A stretch of DNA of 64,000 nucleotides, taken from DASTFP01 sp963744345 (GTDB lineage: Bacteria; Verrucomicrobiota; Verrucomicrobiia; Chthoniobacterales; Terrimicrobiaceae). The stretch spans positions 1 to 64,000 of the forward strand of contig CAVUTD010000013.1 of NCBI GenBank assembly GCA_963744345.1. The letters are read 5' to 3'. A program made the position numbers and the translations under genes. This document shows, in pieces, positions 1-8,937 of this stretch (position 1 is the first letter of the stretch; each line of letters opens with the position of its first letter). The notes below the pieces were generated by a model. That model was not told where the DNA came from and made no database searches. It was given only the letters and a program-made list of their open reading frames with translations.

Positions 1-41
1 GATCCGTAGTCAGATGCTCTATCCAATTGAGCTACGGCTGC
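1..41 (-). tRNA. tRNA-Arg (anticodon ACG), 5' half only
   Basis: The reverse strand shows the 5' half of a tRNA: acceptor strand GCAGCCG, then TA (positions 8-9), D-stem GCTC/GAGC around loop AATTGGATA, anticodon-stem strand TCTGA, then CT, anticodon ACG, GA and TC, the first two bases of the returning stem strand. Anticodon ACG is the arginine acceptor that is normally edited to ICG to read CGU/CGC/CGA. The variable loop, T-arm and 3' acceptor strand lie left of the window edge. The gene is truncated by the window and shows no sign of damage. Confidence 0.9.
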
Positions 42-133
42 TTCTGGAGCACGTAAATAGATCGTCCTTTGTCTGGGGCGTCAAATCGGAATTTTTCAGT
101 GAAAGGAGAAGCGTTTCAAGCGTAAGTACTTGT

Positions 134-454
134 ATGAAGCCCGACGCATTGCTTCCGTTTGCGATCGCGGCGACTGTGGGATTTCTGGCGCTCGGTGTTC
201 GGGGCGGACAAAAGGAGGCCGATTTCTCGAAGATTCACGGCCGTGTCCAATTCGTTGAAGAATTCTCGGACTACGACGTTAAGGTGGTTGAGAACTCCCC
301 GGATCTGCGGGTTCAAATCGTCCAGCATTTGCCTGACGCTGCGGGAGAGTGGCAGGTGGTGGATTCCTTTCCGGACTACAGGATCCAGCTGGTAGACTCG
401 CATCCGGATTTCACAATTCAATACGTCAATAGTCGTCCAGGACCATCGAAATAG
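134..454 (+). CDS. Small exported protein with tandem VxxxPD repeats (septoil-knot-like)
   Basis: A 106-residue product starting at ATG 134. The open frame extends further upstream into the tRNA, so the internal start is preferred. Residues 1-25 form a short hydrophobic leader (LLPFAIAATVGFLALGV), pointing to export or membrane tethering. The rest is a run of about 12-residue units of the form V-x-V-V-x-x-x-P-D (NSPDLRVQIV, HLPDAAGEWQVV, SFPDYRIQLV, SHPDFTIQYV). This pattern resembles the small '7(1) septoil knot' beta-repeat proteins found in bacteria and phages, whose function is unknown to me. The stop lies 3 bp from the convergent stop of the LolC/E-type permease gene. Family assignment is from memory of the repeat pattern; no function is proposed. 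Confidence 0.7.
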   Translation: MKPDALLPFAIAATVGFLALGVRGGQKEADFSKIHGRVQFVEEFSDYDVKVVENSPDLRVQIVQHLPDAAGEWQVVDSFPDYRIQLVDSHPDFTIQYVNSRPGPSK

Positions 455-457
455 CGG

Positions 458-1744
458 TTACTCGTAGCGGAGCGCTTTTACCGGATCGAGACGTGCGGCA
501 AACCACGCCGGAATGAGCGCGGCGAGTGAGCAAATGACAAAGGCGCTGATGCAAATGATGGCGACATCTTTGGGAATGACTTCGGCCGGGATTTCGCTGA
601 ATTGATAAATTGAGCGCGGAAAGACCTCGATGCCGAGTGCCGTGGCTAGCCAGTCACTTACCTGATTACGATACTGCACGAGCGCGATGCCTGTGAGCAG
701 CCCGGCAAGCGTGCCGAAAACTCCCACCACGACACCTTGGGCGAGAAACACACCGATAATCTGAACGGTCTGGGCGCCAAGGGCTTTCATAATGCCGATC
801 TCGCGCGTCTTTTGGACGGTCACCGTGATGAGCGTATTCATAATGCCGAAGGCCGCGACCAGAATGATGAACAGGAGAAGGAAAAACATGACGTTTCGCT
901 CCATACGTATCGCGTCGAAGAGCTGCTTGTTAAGATCTATCCAGGTGAGCGCCATATTCGGCGGCGTCAGCGTGTCGTTCAGCTCACTTTTCACCTGATC
1001 GGCGTCAAACGCGTCTAAGATTTTGATCGCGAGTCCGTGGGCTCCCCCTCCGAGATTATAAATCTCTTGTCCGATATGCAGCGGGACGAGGACAAATTCG
1101 CTATCATAAAGATAGCGTCCGCTTTCAAAAATCCCCGTAACTTCCAGCTCGGTTGGCAAGATCATCTGTTTGAGGGCGGAAGCGCTGGTCTTATCGTCCT
1201 CCTTTTGGACGCGGTCGAGCTCTTCGAGGATCTGATTAAGGTTTCCCGGCGAGAAGATGTTGATTTTGTCGCCGACGTTAGCGCCTAGAGTTCTCGCGAG
1301 CTCTGACCCGAGGACCGTCTTGTCGCCGTCGAGGTCGAAGGCCCCCGCGATGATAAAGTCTCGGATGTTGGTGACCTTTCCTTCGAGCTCCGGATCAATG
1401 CCCCGGATCTTTGGAGCCATACGCCGATTCTGGAATTCGACGAGAACGGGGCCTTGCACGAACGGGGCGACGGCAGTCACCTCTTTGTTCGCAGAAACTT
1501 GCTTCAAGATATCCGGCCAATCCTCCATGACACTCGCGTTGGACACTACGAGATGCGCGTCGAAGCCCACGACCTTGCGAGTGAGTTCGCGCTCAAAGCC
1601 AGTCATGACGCTGATCACCAGAATGAGCACCATCACCCCAAGAGTGACCCCGAGGATCGAGATGAGAGTGATGATTGAAAGAAACGTTCGCTTCGGTTTA
1701 AGGTAACGAAGAGCAAGAAAGAGACTGAATGGTCGGGCAGCCAT
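458..1744 (-). CDS. lolC: LolC/LolE-type lipoprotein-releasing permease
   Basis: A 428-residue FtsX/MacB-family permease. It has an N-terminal membrane helix (about residues 20-45, ITLISILGVTLGVMVLILVISVM), a large periplasmic domain (about 45-275), and three C-terminal helices starting near MFFLLLFIILVAAFGIMNTLI, followed by the family motif VQKTREIGIMKALGA. The order 1 TM, periplasmic domain, 3 TM and the length near 410-430 match LolC/LolE, the inner-membrane subunit that with the ATPase LolD extracts lipoproteins for delivery to the outer membrane. No lolD is in the window. A single LolC/E could act as a homodimer; I cannot tell LolC from LolE by eye. Presence of the system implies a diderm cell. 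Confidence 0.9.
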   Translation of the reverse strand: MAARPFSLFLALRYLKPKRTFLSIITLISILGVTLGVMVLILVISVMTGFERELTRKVVGFDAHLVVSNASVMEDWPDILKQVSANKEVTAVAPFVQGPVLVEFQNRRMAPKIRGIDPELEGKVTNIRDFIIAGAFDLDGDKTVLGSELARTLGANVGDKINIFSPGNLNQILEELDRVQKEDDKTSASALKQMILPTELEVTGIFESGRYLYDSEFVLVPLHIGQEIYNLGGGAHGLAIKILDAFDADQVKSELNDTLTPPNMALTWIDLNKQLFDAIRMERNVMFFLLLFIILVAAFGIMNTLITVTVQKTREIGIMKALGAQTVQIIGVFLAQGVVVGVFGTLAGLLTGIALVQYRNQVSDWLATALGIEVFPRSIYQFSEIPAEVIPKDVAIICISAFVICSLAALIPAWFAARLDPVKALRYE

Positions 1745-1924
1745 TTTTCAAATTGGAGGTGAAACGCCCGTTCCCCCTCCCGTCCGTGAATTCTCTGCCA
1801 AGTCGCTCACGGGTGGCGAGGAAGACCTCTCGAGCAACCGCTGCTTTGCGCATTGGCGTTGCGTAAACCATACACGTTCTGGAGTGATGGCATGTTCATC
1901 GCAGAGTTGAGGAGGCGACCACGT

Positions 1925-3238
1925 TCAGAAGCCTCGCGAGCGACCTGAGCGCGAATAGGTGAGCGAAGCTCCGGCGCTCCGGATCCCGCGAATTTCGTGC
2001 AGGCGCGGAATGTAAGCGAATGCCATCGCGTTGAGCGCGAACAGGGCGAGAAAATAGATCGTATGGCGCTTCCAATGAAAGACGCCCGTGACCGCCTCAT
2101 AGCTTCCAATCGCATCTAAGACAATCCCCCATGTGACCGGAGCCCCACCCAACCCCAAGCTCGTGATCACCGTAAAGAGCGCGAAGAAATGATCTCGCCC
2201 CATCTCGGGCATCGTAGCCATCGTGATGCGAACGTTTGCCAAATTGAAGCTGGCCGAGGCCGCTCCCGCGAGAAAATTGATCATGGCGATAAGCGTCAGC
2301 GAATAGGGAATGACTTTGGCTGCGATGAGAATCCACGCACTGATAACGAGCGCAAACATGACGATCGCCCCGCGCAGCAAAGGTTTGCTGCCGATCGCGT
2401 CGACGACAGCTCCGCAAAATGGGAGCACGACGAGACTACCCACGAAGGCGAACGCCGAAAGATAAAGCACACTCCCAACACTTAGATTCGAAAATTCTCT
2501 CAGAAACTCCACCGTAAAGATGCTGAGACTTCCCAACACCGTCGCAAAGATGACATTGAAGATCAGCAGCTCACGGAATGCCGGAAAGCCAAGGATCTCT
2601 CGCCAAGGCACATTTTGCGAACTGCGGCGCTTCGCTTCTTCGGCCACCGCGTCCGGAACTCGGTTAATAAATCCGAGGCTGACACTGGCCGCCACGGCAC
2701 TGATCAGAAAGACGAGCGCATACTCCCAAGGTTCGACCGGCCCTGTCACGACGAGCGCTGACACCAGCAGGGACACCAAACAACCTGCATACATGAAGAG
2801 CTGATCGATGGAAAGAAATCTCCCCCGGACGTGCTCGGGGATTATATGGGCGAACCATGGCATAAACGCCGCGGAAGAGATTCCGCGCAGCAGGTTATAG
2901 AAGAACAGCAGTGTCAGCAAAGCGGCAAGCTTCGTCGCATTGTCGAAGATTTCGACGAGTGGAATGGCCGCCGCCACAAAGATAAGCACACTCCGGGCAC
3001 CCCACCCTGCCAGAACAAACTGCCGATAGCCATAGCGTTCGAGATGCTGCGCGGCAGGCAACTGGAAGACCGTCATCAGCGGCGTGAACGCAGCAATGAT
3101 TCCCAGCACGGTCGAGGAAGCGCCCAAAGATTTCGCATAAACGATGATCGGCGCTCCCATCATGATCTGAAAGGAAACGGCATTAAACAAACTAAACCAA
3201 TGCGCGTTGAAGGAACCGCGCGGATAAACACTCTTCAC
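1925..3238 (-). CDS. Major facilitator superfamily transporter
   Basis: A 437-residue polytopic membrane protein with about 12 hydrophobic segments split 6+6 around a charged loop near residues 195-215 (RVPDAVAEEAKRRSSQN), the typical MFS layout. Family-like features are the basic patch after TM2 (ERYGYRQF) and the repeat-like arrangement in the second half. Substrate cannot be read from the sequence. It sits alone between lolC and a small divergent membrane-protein gene. The C-terminal tail (RSAGASLTYSRSGRSRGF) is unusually basic and serine-rich and may extend past the family end. The start at 3238 gives a short N-terminus directly before TM1. The 180-bp gap to lolC holds nothing I recognise. 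Confidence 0.85.
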   Translation of the reverse strand: MKSVYPRGSFNAHWFSLFNAVSFQIMMGAPIIVYAKSLGASSTVLGIIAAFTPLMTVFQLPAAQHLERYGYRQFVLAGWGARSVLIFVAAAIPLVEIFDNATKLAALLTLLFFYNLLRGISSAAFMPWFAHIIPEHVRGRFLSIDQLFMYAGCLVSLLVSALVVTGPVEPWEYALVFLISAVAASVSLGFINRVPDAVAEEAKRRSSQNVPWREILGFPAFRELLIFNVIFATVLGSLSIFTVEFLREFSNLSVGSVLYLSAFAFVGSLVVLPFCGAVVDAIGSKPLLRGAIVMFALVISAWILIAAKVIPYSLTLIAMINFLAGAASASFNLANVRITMATMPEMGRDHFFALFTVITSLGLGGAPVTWGIVLDAIGSYEAVTGVFHWKRHTIYFLALFALNAMAFAYIPRLHEIRGIRSAGASLTYSRSGRSRGF

Positions 3239-3321
3239 AAAAGAGGGTCACCATAGCGCATTGGCAGGAATCCGCCAGAGTGCGCTTGGAAGCCTGGAGA
3301 TCAAGGCATAGCATTTGGCAC

Positions 3322-3672
3322 ATGGATCCTCGGCAGCGGAACGCAATCGTTTACGGTGTCATTGTCTCCTGGATGGTGTTCCCCATTTTCTGCGTGCTCA
3401 TCGTCGTGGCCATAAGCGCGCTTTGGGGCTGCACGGTGAATGTAGGCTCTCCCGCACCGTGCATTGTTTTCGGCGTCGATATTGGAAGGACACTCTACAT
3501 CCTGCGTGCCATGGGATGGCTTGGCATTGTCACTTTGCCTTCGGGAGGTGTCGCGCTCGGTCTTTACACAGTGTTCGTCATGCTCGAGGCGCGGAACGCC
3601 GAGCGGAAGAGACCATTACCGCGCGGCGAGAAAAGTGATCGCGACGACGGCCCTCCGGTGCTGCGTCCGTAG
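3322..3672 (+). CDS. Small hypothetical membrane protein, two predicted TM helices
   Basis: A 116-residue product from ATG 3322; an in-frame ATG at 3280 would add 14 residues. There are two clear hydrophobic stretches: about residues 10-36 (VIVSWMVFPIFCVLIVVAISALW) and about 62-90 (RAMGWLGIVTLPSGGVALGLYTVFVML). Between them is a short, probably extracytoplasmic loop with two cysteines (GCTVNVGSPAPCIVFG) that could form a disulfide. The C-terminal tail is strongly charged (EARNAERKRPLPRGEKSDRD) and probably cytoplasmic by the positive-inside rule. I do not recognise a family. It is divergent from the MFS gene and convergent with lysS, so it is likely a single-gene unit. Confidence 0.6.
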   Translation: MDPRQRNAIVYGVIVSWMVFPIFCVLIVVAISALWGCTVNVGSPAPCIVFGVDIGRTLYILRAMGWLGIVTLPSGGVALGLYTVFVMLEARNAERKRPLPRGEKSDRDDGPPVLRP

Positions 3673-3701
3673 AGCGGTTCCTGCGCTTGCGTGAAACCGC
3701 T
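3673..3701. terminator. Stem-loop between convergent genes (candidate bidirectional terminator)
   Basis: A perfect 7-bp inverted repeat, AGCGGTT (3673-3679) and AACCGCT (3695-3701), with a 15-nt loop. It lies directly after the stop of the small membrane protein and before the lysS stop on the other strand. There is no T-run on either side, so intrinsic termination is only a possibility. Confidence 0.35.
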
Positions 3702-3723
3702 GGAAGACAATTGCGCTGCGGAG

Positions 3724-5184
3724 CTAAGCGCTTTTCTTCTCACGCGCGTGCGGGAAGAGGATAACGTCGCGAATGCTCTCGGCACCGGTAAGCATCATGA
3801 CCAACCGATCGATGCCCATCCCGATCCCTCCGGCGGGCGGCATCCCATACTCGAGCGCTCGAAGAAAATCCTCGTCGACTTTCTGGGTTTCGCCTCCGCT
3901 TTGGTGTTCAAGCCGCTCACGCTGAATGTCAGGATCGTTGAGTTCGGAATAACCAGGAGAAATTTCCTGCCCGTTGATGATGAGCTCGTAGACATCAACG
4001 AGAGCTTGGTTTTCGGCATTCTGCTTAGCGAGCGGGACGAGCTCTTTCGGGCAATGTGTAACAAAAAGCGGGTTGATTGTCTTCTCTTCCACAAGTTTCT
4101 CGAACAGATGCTGGGTAATTTCGAAATCTTCCTGGCAGTGGCTGACGTCAAGACGAAGTTCCGCACAACGCTGACGCTTTTGCTCGATGGATAAAGCAAA
4201 CCACTCTGGAACGGCGGCTTCAACGAGATCAGCATACCGCGTGCGCCTCCAGGGAGGCGAAAGATCGATTGTCTTCACCAGATTGCCATCGGCATCCTTA
4301 TGTTCAACGAGAAGACCACCGCAAACTGTTTGCGCGAGATGGCAGATGAGATCCTGAACCAAGTTGGCCATCATCTCAAAATCTGCGAAGGCCCAGTAGG
4401 CCTCAAGCATGGTGAATTCCGGATTGTGCCGGCGTGAGATGCCTTCGTTACGAAAATTGCGGTTCAATTCGAAGACCTTGGTGATTCCTCCCACGAGGAG
4501 GCGTTTAAGGTAGAGCTCGGGTGCGATGCGAAGGTAAAGGTCCATGCCAAGGGCATTGTGATGCGTCTTGAAGGGGTGCGCCGCTGCCCCTCCAGGGACC
4601 GGTTGCATCATTGGCGTTTCCACCTCGACGAAACCACGTGCTTCCAGGAATCGCCGGATCTCGCGGACGATGAGCAGGCGCTTGCGAAAAATCTCTCGTG
4701 ATTCCGGATTGGCGATCAGGTCCAGGTAGCGCTGGCGGTATTTCGTCTCGGCATCCCGCACTCCGTGCCACTTCTCGGGGAGAGGGCGCAGGGCTTTGGC
4801 AAGCACGGTAAATCGTTTCACCCTGATGGTGGGCTCGCCAGATTTCGTCACGAAGCACTCCCCCTCTGCTCCGATCCAATCGCCGATGTCCAATTGCTTG
4901 AAAATGGCAAATGCGTCATCGCCAATTTGCTTGGGATGGATGAAGAGCTGGATGCGCCCGGAAAAGTCGGACAAGTCAATGAAATGGCTCTTACCCATGT
5001 CGCGGTGGGCGGTGACTCGCCCGGCGGCGCGGGTCGCCTTCCCTTCGCTAAAAGCGGCGACGATGTCTTCCATAACGCCATCGACGTCGAATCTTCCTCC
5101 GAAGGGCGTGATCCCCTCAGCCCGCAAAGCGTCGACCTTTTTTCGGCGAACGGCGATCAAATCACTGGCTGGCTCCATCGGCAT
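3724..5184 (-). CDS. lysS: Lysyl-tRNA synthetase, class II
   Basis: Charges tRNA-Lys in the cytoplasm. From ATG 5184 the product has 486 residues, close to the usual length. An N-terminal OB-fold anticodon-binding region (GRVTAHRDMGKSHFIDLSDFSGRIQLFI) is followed by the class II catalytic core with motif 1 (RGFVEVETPMMQPVPGGAAA), motif 2 (FRNEGISRRHNPEFTMLE) and motif 3 (GGIGMGIDRLVMMLTG...IRDVILFP). The frame is open up to 5286, but that start would touch the divergent protease start at 5285 and add 34 poorly conserved residues. The start at 5184 leaves about 100 bp for two divergent promoters. ATG 5178 is a near alternative. Confidence 0.95.
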   Translation of the reverse strand: MPMEPASDLIAVRRKKVDALRAEGITPFGGRFDVDGVMEDIVAAFSEGKATRAAGRVTAHRDMGKSHFIDLSDFSGRIQLFIHPKQIGDDAFAIFKQLDIGDWIGAEGECFVTKSGEPTIRVKRFTVLAKALRPLPEKWHGVRDAETKYRQRYLDLIANPESREIFRKRLLIVREIRRFLEARGFVEVETPMMQPVPGGAAAHPFKTHHNALGMDLYLRIAPELYLKRLLVGGITKVFELNRNFRNEGISRRHNPEFTMLEAYWAFADFEMMANLVQDLICHLAQTVCGGLLVEHKDADGNLVKTIDLSPPWRRTRYADLVEAAVPEWFALSIEQKRQRCAELRLDVSHCQEDFEITQHLFEKLVEEKTINPLFVTHCPKELVPLAKQNAENQALVDVYELIINGQEISPGYSELNDPDIQRERLEHQSGGETQKVDEDFLRALEYGMPPAGGIGMGIDRLVMMLTGAESIRDVILFPHAREKKSA

Positions 5185-5284
5185 GATGTCTAACGAAGCC
5201 ACGCCCCCATTGGCAACTCTGGCTAGACTCGGAACCGGAATTTTCAAAGTTGTCAAACGGGTCGGGCCGCATACGTTCTCGGCC

Positions 5285-6733
5285 ATGTCTTGTCATTTCG
5301 CGCGCATCGCGTGCGCGTTTTTCTTGCTGGTCCATGGGGCCGGAGCTGCGCGCGTCGCCGACAGCCTGGTGCGGATCCAAGCAACCTCGCAAGGATCAAA
5401 CTACCGTGCTCCATGGAGCGGCGGAGACATAACGAGCGGCGTCGGCGCAGGATTTATCGTCAACGAAAACCGGATCATGACCAATGCGCATGTTGTCAGC
5501 AATGCGCGTTTTCTCACGGTCTCCAAAGAGGGCGATCCGAAGCCCTACCCTGCTCGCGTGGTCCACATCGCGCACGATTGCGACCTGGCGCTGCTTACCG
5601 TGGACAGCCCAAATTTTTTCAAGAACACGGCGTCCTTGGAATTCGGCGGCATTCCAGCCATCGAAAGCACGGTGTCCGTGTATGGGTATCCGATCGGCGG
5701 CGACAGGCTCTCGGTTACTCGCGGCGTGGTATCGCGAATCGACTTCCAAACGTACACGCATTCTGGCGTCGATTCTCATCTCGCTATCCAGATCGATGCC
5801 GCCATCAATCCGGGAAATAGCGGCGGACCGGTGCTGCAGGACGGCAAGGTGGTCGGAGTCGCCTTTCAAGGTTACAGCGGCGACGTGGCGCAAAATGTTG
5901 GCTACATGATTCCAACGCCGGTGATCCGACGTTTTCTCAAAGATGTGGAGGACGAGCGTTACGACAGCTACATGGATCTAACGATCAGCTACCACCCGCT
6001 CCACAACCACGCGATGCGCAAGGCGCTTGGCCTTACCGACGGAGATTTGGGGATTTTTGCGGGCAACGTTTACGGCGGGGGAGTTTCGGAAGGACGTCTG
6101 CAGCCGGGCGATGTGCTTCTTTCGATCGATGGGTTGCCCATCGCGAGCGATGGGACCGTCAGCATGGATGGCGACGCCGTCGAGATGGCTGAGGTCGTCG
6201 AAAGAAAGTTCAAGGGCGAGCGAGTCGATTTTGAGGTGCTCCGCGACGGAAAGCAGATCCAGGTGAGCATCCCGCTCACCCATGCGTGGCCGTTCTCCTT
6301 GCAGGCCAACGCCTACAACCAAAAACCACGTTTCGTCGTCTTCGGCGGGCTCGTCTTTCAACCCGTAGACGCCAATTTTATGTCAGAGCATAATCCTGAC
6401 GATTTGCGCTTACGTTATTACTTCGATCATTTCATAACGCAGAACCTCTATCGCGAACGACAGGAGATTGTCGTCCTGAGCAATGTCCTCGCCGATCCCG
6501 TCAACGCCTACGCTTCGGACTTTCGCTATGAGATCGTCGATAAGATCAATGACCAAAAGATTCAACGGATCGACGACGTGGCTGAAGCGTTCAAGAAGCC
6601 ATCCGACTACTATGTGATCGAGATGGTGGGAAAAGGCCGTCCCCTGGTGCTCGAACGCAAGGCCGTGGAGGAAGCGCGCGAGCGTATCCGCGACCGCTAC
6701 CGCGTGGCGACGGAGGAAAATCTACAAAAATGA
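5285..6733 (+). CDS. Deg/HtrA-type serine protease with PDZ domain
   Basis: A 482-residue exported trypsin-like protease. A signal-peptide-like N-terminus (IACAFFLLVHGAGA, about residues 8-21) precedes the protease domain, which carries a complete triad: His69 in TNAHVV, Asp100 in DCDLALL and Ser179 in NPGNSGGP. After about residue 215 follows a PDZ region (GVSEGRLQPGDVLLSIDGLPI) and a C-terminal extension of about 150 residues, longer than in DegP. By family knowledge it degrades or handles misfolded envelope proteins. Its stop overlaps the start of the next gene (ATGA at 6730-6733), so the two are translationally coupled. The start at 5285 is chosen because it begins the signal peptide. Confidence 0.92.
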   Translation: MSCHFARIACAFFLLVHGAGAARVADSLVRIQATSQGSNYRAPWSGGDITSGVGAGFIVNENRIMTNAHVVSNARFLTVSKEGDPKPYPARVVHIAHDCDLALLTVDSPNFFKNTASLEFGGIPAIESTVSVYGYPIGGDRLSVTRGVVSRIDFQTYTHSGVDSHLAIQIDAAINPGNSGGPVLQDGKVVGVAFQGYSGDVAQNVGYMIPTPVIRRFLKDVEDERYDSYMDLTISYHPLHNHAMRKALGLTDGDLGIFAGNVYGGGVSEGRLQPGDVLLSIDGLPIASDGTVSMDGDAVEMAEVVERKFKGERVDFEVLRDGKQIQVSIPLTHAWPFSLQANAYNQKPRFVVFGGLVFQPVDANFMSEHNPDDLRLRYYFDHFITQNLYRERQEIVVLSNVLADPVNAYASDFRYEIVDKINDQKIQRIDDVAEAFKKPSDYYVIEMVGKGRPLVLERKAVEEARERIRDRYRVATEENLQK

Positions 6734-8226
6734 CGATCTCTCGGGTTTGCCTTCTCCTTATCTTCGCAACGGCAATGCTGGGCGCAGGCGCCTCCCCCGT
6801 CGCCAAGGAACCCTCCGCCAGCATATTGCCGGTCAGCACCGACTCAATTATCCGCGTCAACTCCACGAATCAGGCTTTCGATTTCTTTCGTCCTTGGACG
6901 AAGAAGGCTCCGTTTCTTCGCCGCGGACTTGGTGTAGTGCTTCCCGGCAATCAGGTGCTCGTCACGGCGGAGCTCGTGGCCAACCGGACTTATGTCGAGC
7001 TGGAAAAGGCGGACTCAGCCGAGAAGTCGCCCGCCGAGGTGGTGGTCATAGATTATGATTGCAACCTGGCGCTTCTCAGACCCGTCAATCCCGATTTCCT
7101 CAAGGAGGCCAAGGCACTCCAGCTTGAAACCGAGGCCCGGGTGGGAGATCGCGCCTCAATCCTTCAATTGGAATCCAACGGGCAAATCGCCGATACACCC
7201 GGGGTCATAACGACGATCACTGTGGCCGGGTATCCCCTCGATCATCTGGCGCTGCTAACCTACCGGATAAGCGCTCCGCTCCAAAATCGCGAAGGGAGTT
7301 TCACGGTGCCGGCCGTCCGCGATGGGCGGCTGCTGGGACTGCTCATGCGCTACGACGCCAGGAGCCAGACGGCGGAGGTCATCCCCGCGCCGGTTATTTC
7401 ACACTTCCTCGCCGACGCGAAGCTTGAAAGCTATCCTGGCTTCCCGCGCGCCGGTCTGGTTTTTGCATCTACTCGCGATCCGCAGTTTCGTCGCTACATC
7501 GGTCTGAACGAAAATGGCGGCGTTTACATCACGGAGGTGCTCCCTGAGAGCGCTGCAGAAAAAGCCGGATTACGCAAGGGAGACGTTATTCTTGACGTGG
7601 CCAATAAGCCCATTGATCCCGATGGCAATTACGACGAGCCCGGAATCGGCAGAATTCCCTTTAGCCATCTCACCAATACCCTGGTGCATGTCGGCGACAC
7701 CGTGGACTTCAGAATCTTGCGCGGCGGCAAGCACGAAACGGTGCCGGTGAGGGTGGACACAGTAGACAAAGAACAAAGCATCAGTCATCCGTATGAATAT
7801 GATCACCCGCCGCGCTACCTGATTTTGGGGGGTCTCGTCTTTCGGGAGCTCTCGCGCTCGTACTTACAGGAGTGGGGAGCAAATTGGGTGAAGGATGCGC
7901 CGCAGCGACTTGTTTATCTTGATGCTTATCAGAACGAGCTTTCTCCCAAGCGCGGCAAAATCGTTTTCCTGAGTCAAGTCCTTCCGACCCTAAATACGCT
8001 GGGCTACGAAGGCTTGCAGCACCTTGTCGTCAACAAGGTTAATGGCGTGCCGGTAAGGAGCCTCGACGATCTCGCCAAAGCCGCTGCCTTCCCCAAGGAT
8101 GGTTTCCAGAAAATCGAATTTGAGGAAGATCCCAGCTTTATCTACCTGGATGCGGCAGAAATTGATAAGACCAAGGGGCAATTGATGCACGACTACGGGA
8201 TTCCGGAGCTGGAGAATCTGAACTAA
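6730..8226 (+). CDS. Catalytically dead Deg/HtrA paralogue with PDZ domain
   Basis: A 498-residue product, homologous over its length to the protease encoded just upstream (signal peptide, protease-like barrel, PDZ, and the same C-terminal extension with ILGGLVFRELSRSYL versus VFGGLVFQPVDANFM). The triad is gone: the His motif TNAHVV reads VTAELVAN (Glu81 at the His place), the Asp motif DCDLALL reads DCNLALL (Asn112), and NPGNSGGP reads NREGSFTVP. The PDZ region (ITEVLPESAAEKAGLRKGDVILDVANKPI) is intact. A substrate-holding, scaffold or regulatory partner of the active protease is the natural inference, supported by the 4-bp coupled overlap. The frame is intact and long, so it is a maintained gene and not a pseudogene. 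Confidence 0.88.
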   Translation: MTISRVCLLLIFATAMLGAGASPVAKEPSASILPVSTDSIIRVNSTNQAFDFFRPWTKKAPFLRRGLGVVLPGNQVLVTAELVANRTYVELEKADSAEKSPAEVVVIDYDCNLALLRPVNPDFLKEAKALQLETEARVGDRASILQLESNGQIADTPGVITTITVAGYPLDHLALLTYRISAPLQNREGSFTVPAVRDGRLLGLLMRYDARSQTAEVIPAPVISHFLADAKLESYPGFPRAGLVFASTRDPQFRRYIGLNENGGVYITEVLPESAAEKAGLRKGDVILDVANKPIDPDGNYDEPGIGRIPFSHLTNTLVHVGDTVDFRILRGGKHETVPVRVDTVDKEQSISHPYEYDHPPRYLILGGLVFRELSRSYLQEWGANWVKDAPQRLVYLDAYQNELSPKRGKIVFLSQVLPTLNTLGYEGLQHLVVNKVNGVPVRSLDDLAKAAAFPKDGFQKIEFEEDPSFIYLDAAEIDKTKGQLMHDYGIPELENLN

Positions 8227-8237
8227 AGCGCTTGATC

Positions 8238-8819
8238 TCAGCTTCGTCGAAAACCGCTATAGTCACGAATGCGCTCTTCCAGTTCGCGGATTCTGCTCTC
8301 GAGACGGGTAACGGTTTCTTCGGCCACAACAAGCTGACGACGTTTGTCTAGGAGGGCACTTTCGAGTTCGCGGATGCGCTGTTGAAGATTCAGGCGCAAA
8401 CTGCCGCTTTGTCCGCCGCGGAGCGGTTGGCGGGTCAGAATATCCATGGAGGTGCGCTCAGCCTGTGGAAAATCGGTCTGCGAAAACGGCGCATCGTGCA
8501 ACGTGGTCGTTTGCCCGGTCTTGCAGTTGATCAGCGCGGTCGCGAAACTGATTTCTCCCCTTCTTTCAAATTCCAGAAGAGCTTCAGCAGTTGTTGGACC
8601 GTACAGAAGATTGTGCCCGACCACGACGAGCCAATCCATCTCCAATTCCGGGATCATCGGCGCTTTTGTCCAGATCACCTGATCGATTGATAACACATCC
8701 TGCGGATTTACTTGCGCCGAATGGGTCCACTCTCGAATTTTCTCGAACGAAACCGGTCCGAAAACTTCTCCATTGTCATGCTTCCTTAAGAACCAGTTTT
8801 CGGAACGTTCAATGCCCAT
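8238..8819 (-). CDS. GYF_2 (DUF4339)-domain protein with C-terminal coiled coil
   Basis: A 193-residue cytosolic protein from ATG 8819 (MGIERSENWFLRKHD). The frame is open upstream to 9023, but that part overlaps the leuC start and looks like non-coding sequence. Residues 7-60 match the bacterial GYF_2 pattern, in which a W-x-x-x-x...G-P-x-x-x-x-x-x motif is seen here as WFLRKHDNGEVFGPVSFEKIREW. A second similar stretch follows (DWLVVVGHNLLYGPTTAEALLEF), suggesting two GYF-like modules. The last 60 residues are heptad-rich and charged (LQQRIRELESALLDKRRQLV...RIRELEERIRDY), a predicted coiled coil. GYF_2 domains are thought to mediate protein contacts; the partner is unknown. It is convergent with the Deg pair and divergent from leuC. 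Confidence 0.75.
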   Translation of the reverse strand: MGIERSENWFLRKHDNGEVFGPVSFEKIREWTHSAQVNPQDVLSIDQVIWTKAPMIPELEMDWLVVVGHNLLYGPTTAEALLEFERRGEISFATALINCKTGQTTTLHDAPFSQTDFPQAERTSMDILTRQPLRGGQSGSLRLNLQQRIRELESALLDKRRQLVVAEETVTRLESRIRELEERIRDYSGFRRS

Positions 8820-8937
8820 TATGAGAAGCGCAGGATGATGTTTTTTAGCTTGTCCAAAGAAGACCCGAATGACAAGGAACTTGCGGCCGCTAGAACCAAG
8901 AGCGATGATTTGTAGCTTGTCCAAAGCCGCCTGAATT

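Noticed and set aside
5182..5287. Longer lysS start at 5286
   Set aside because: It would make the lysS and protease starts touch on opposite strands with no promoter space, and adds 34 residues with no family match.
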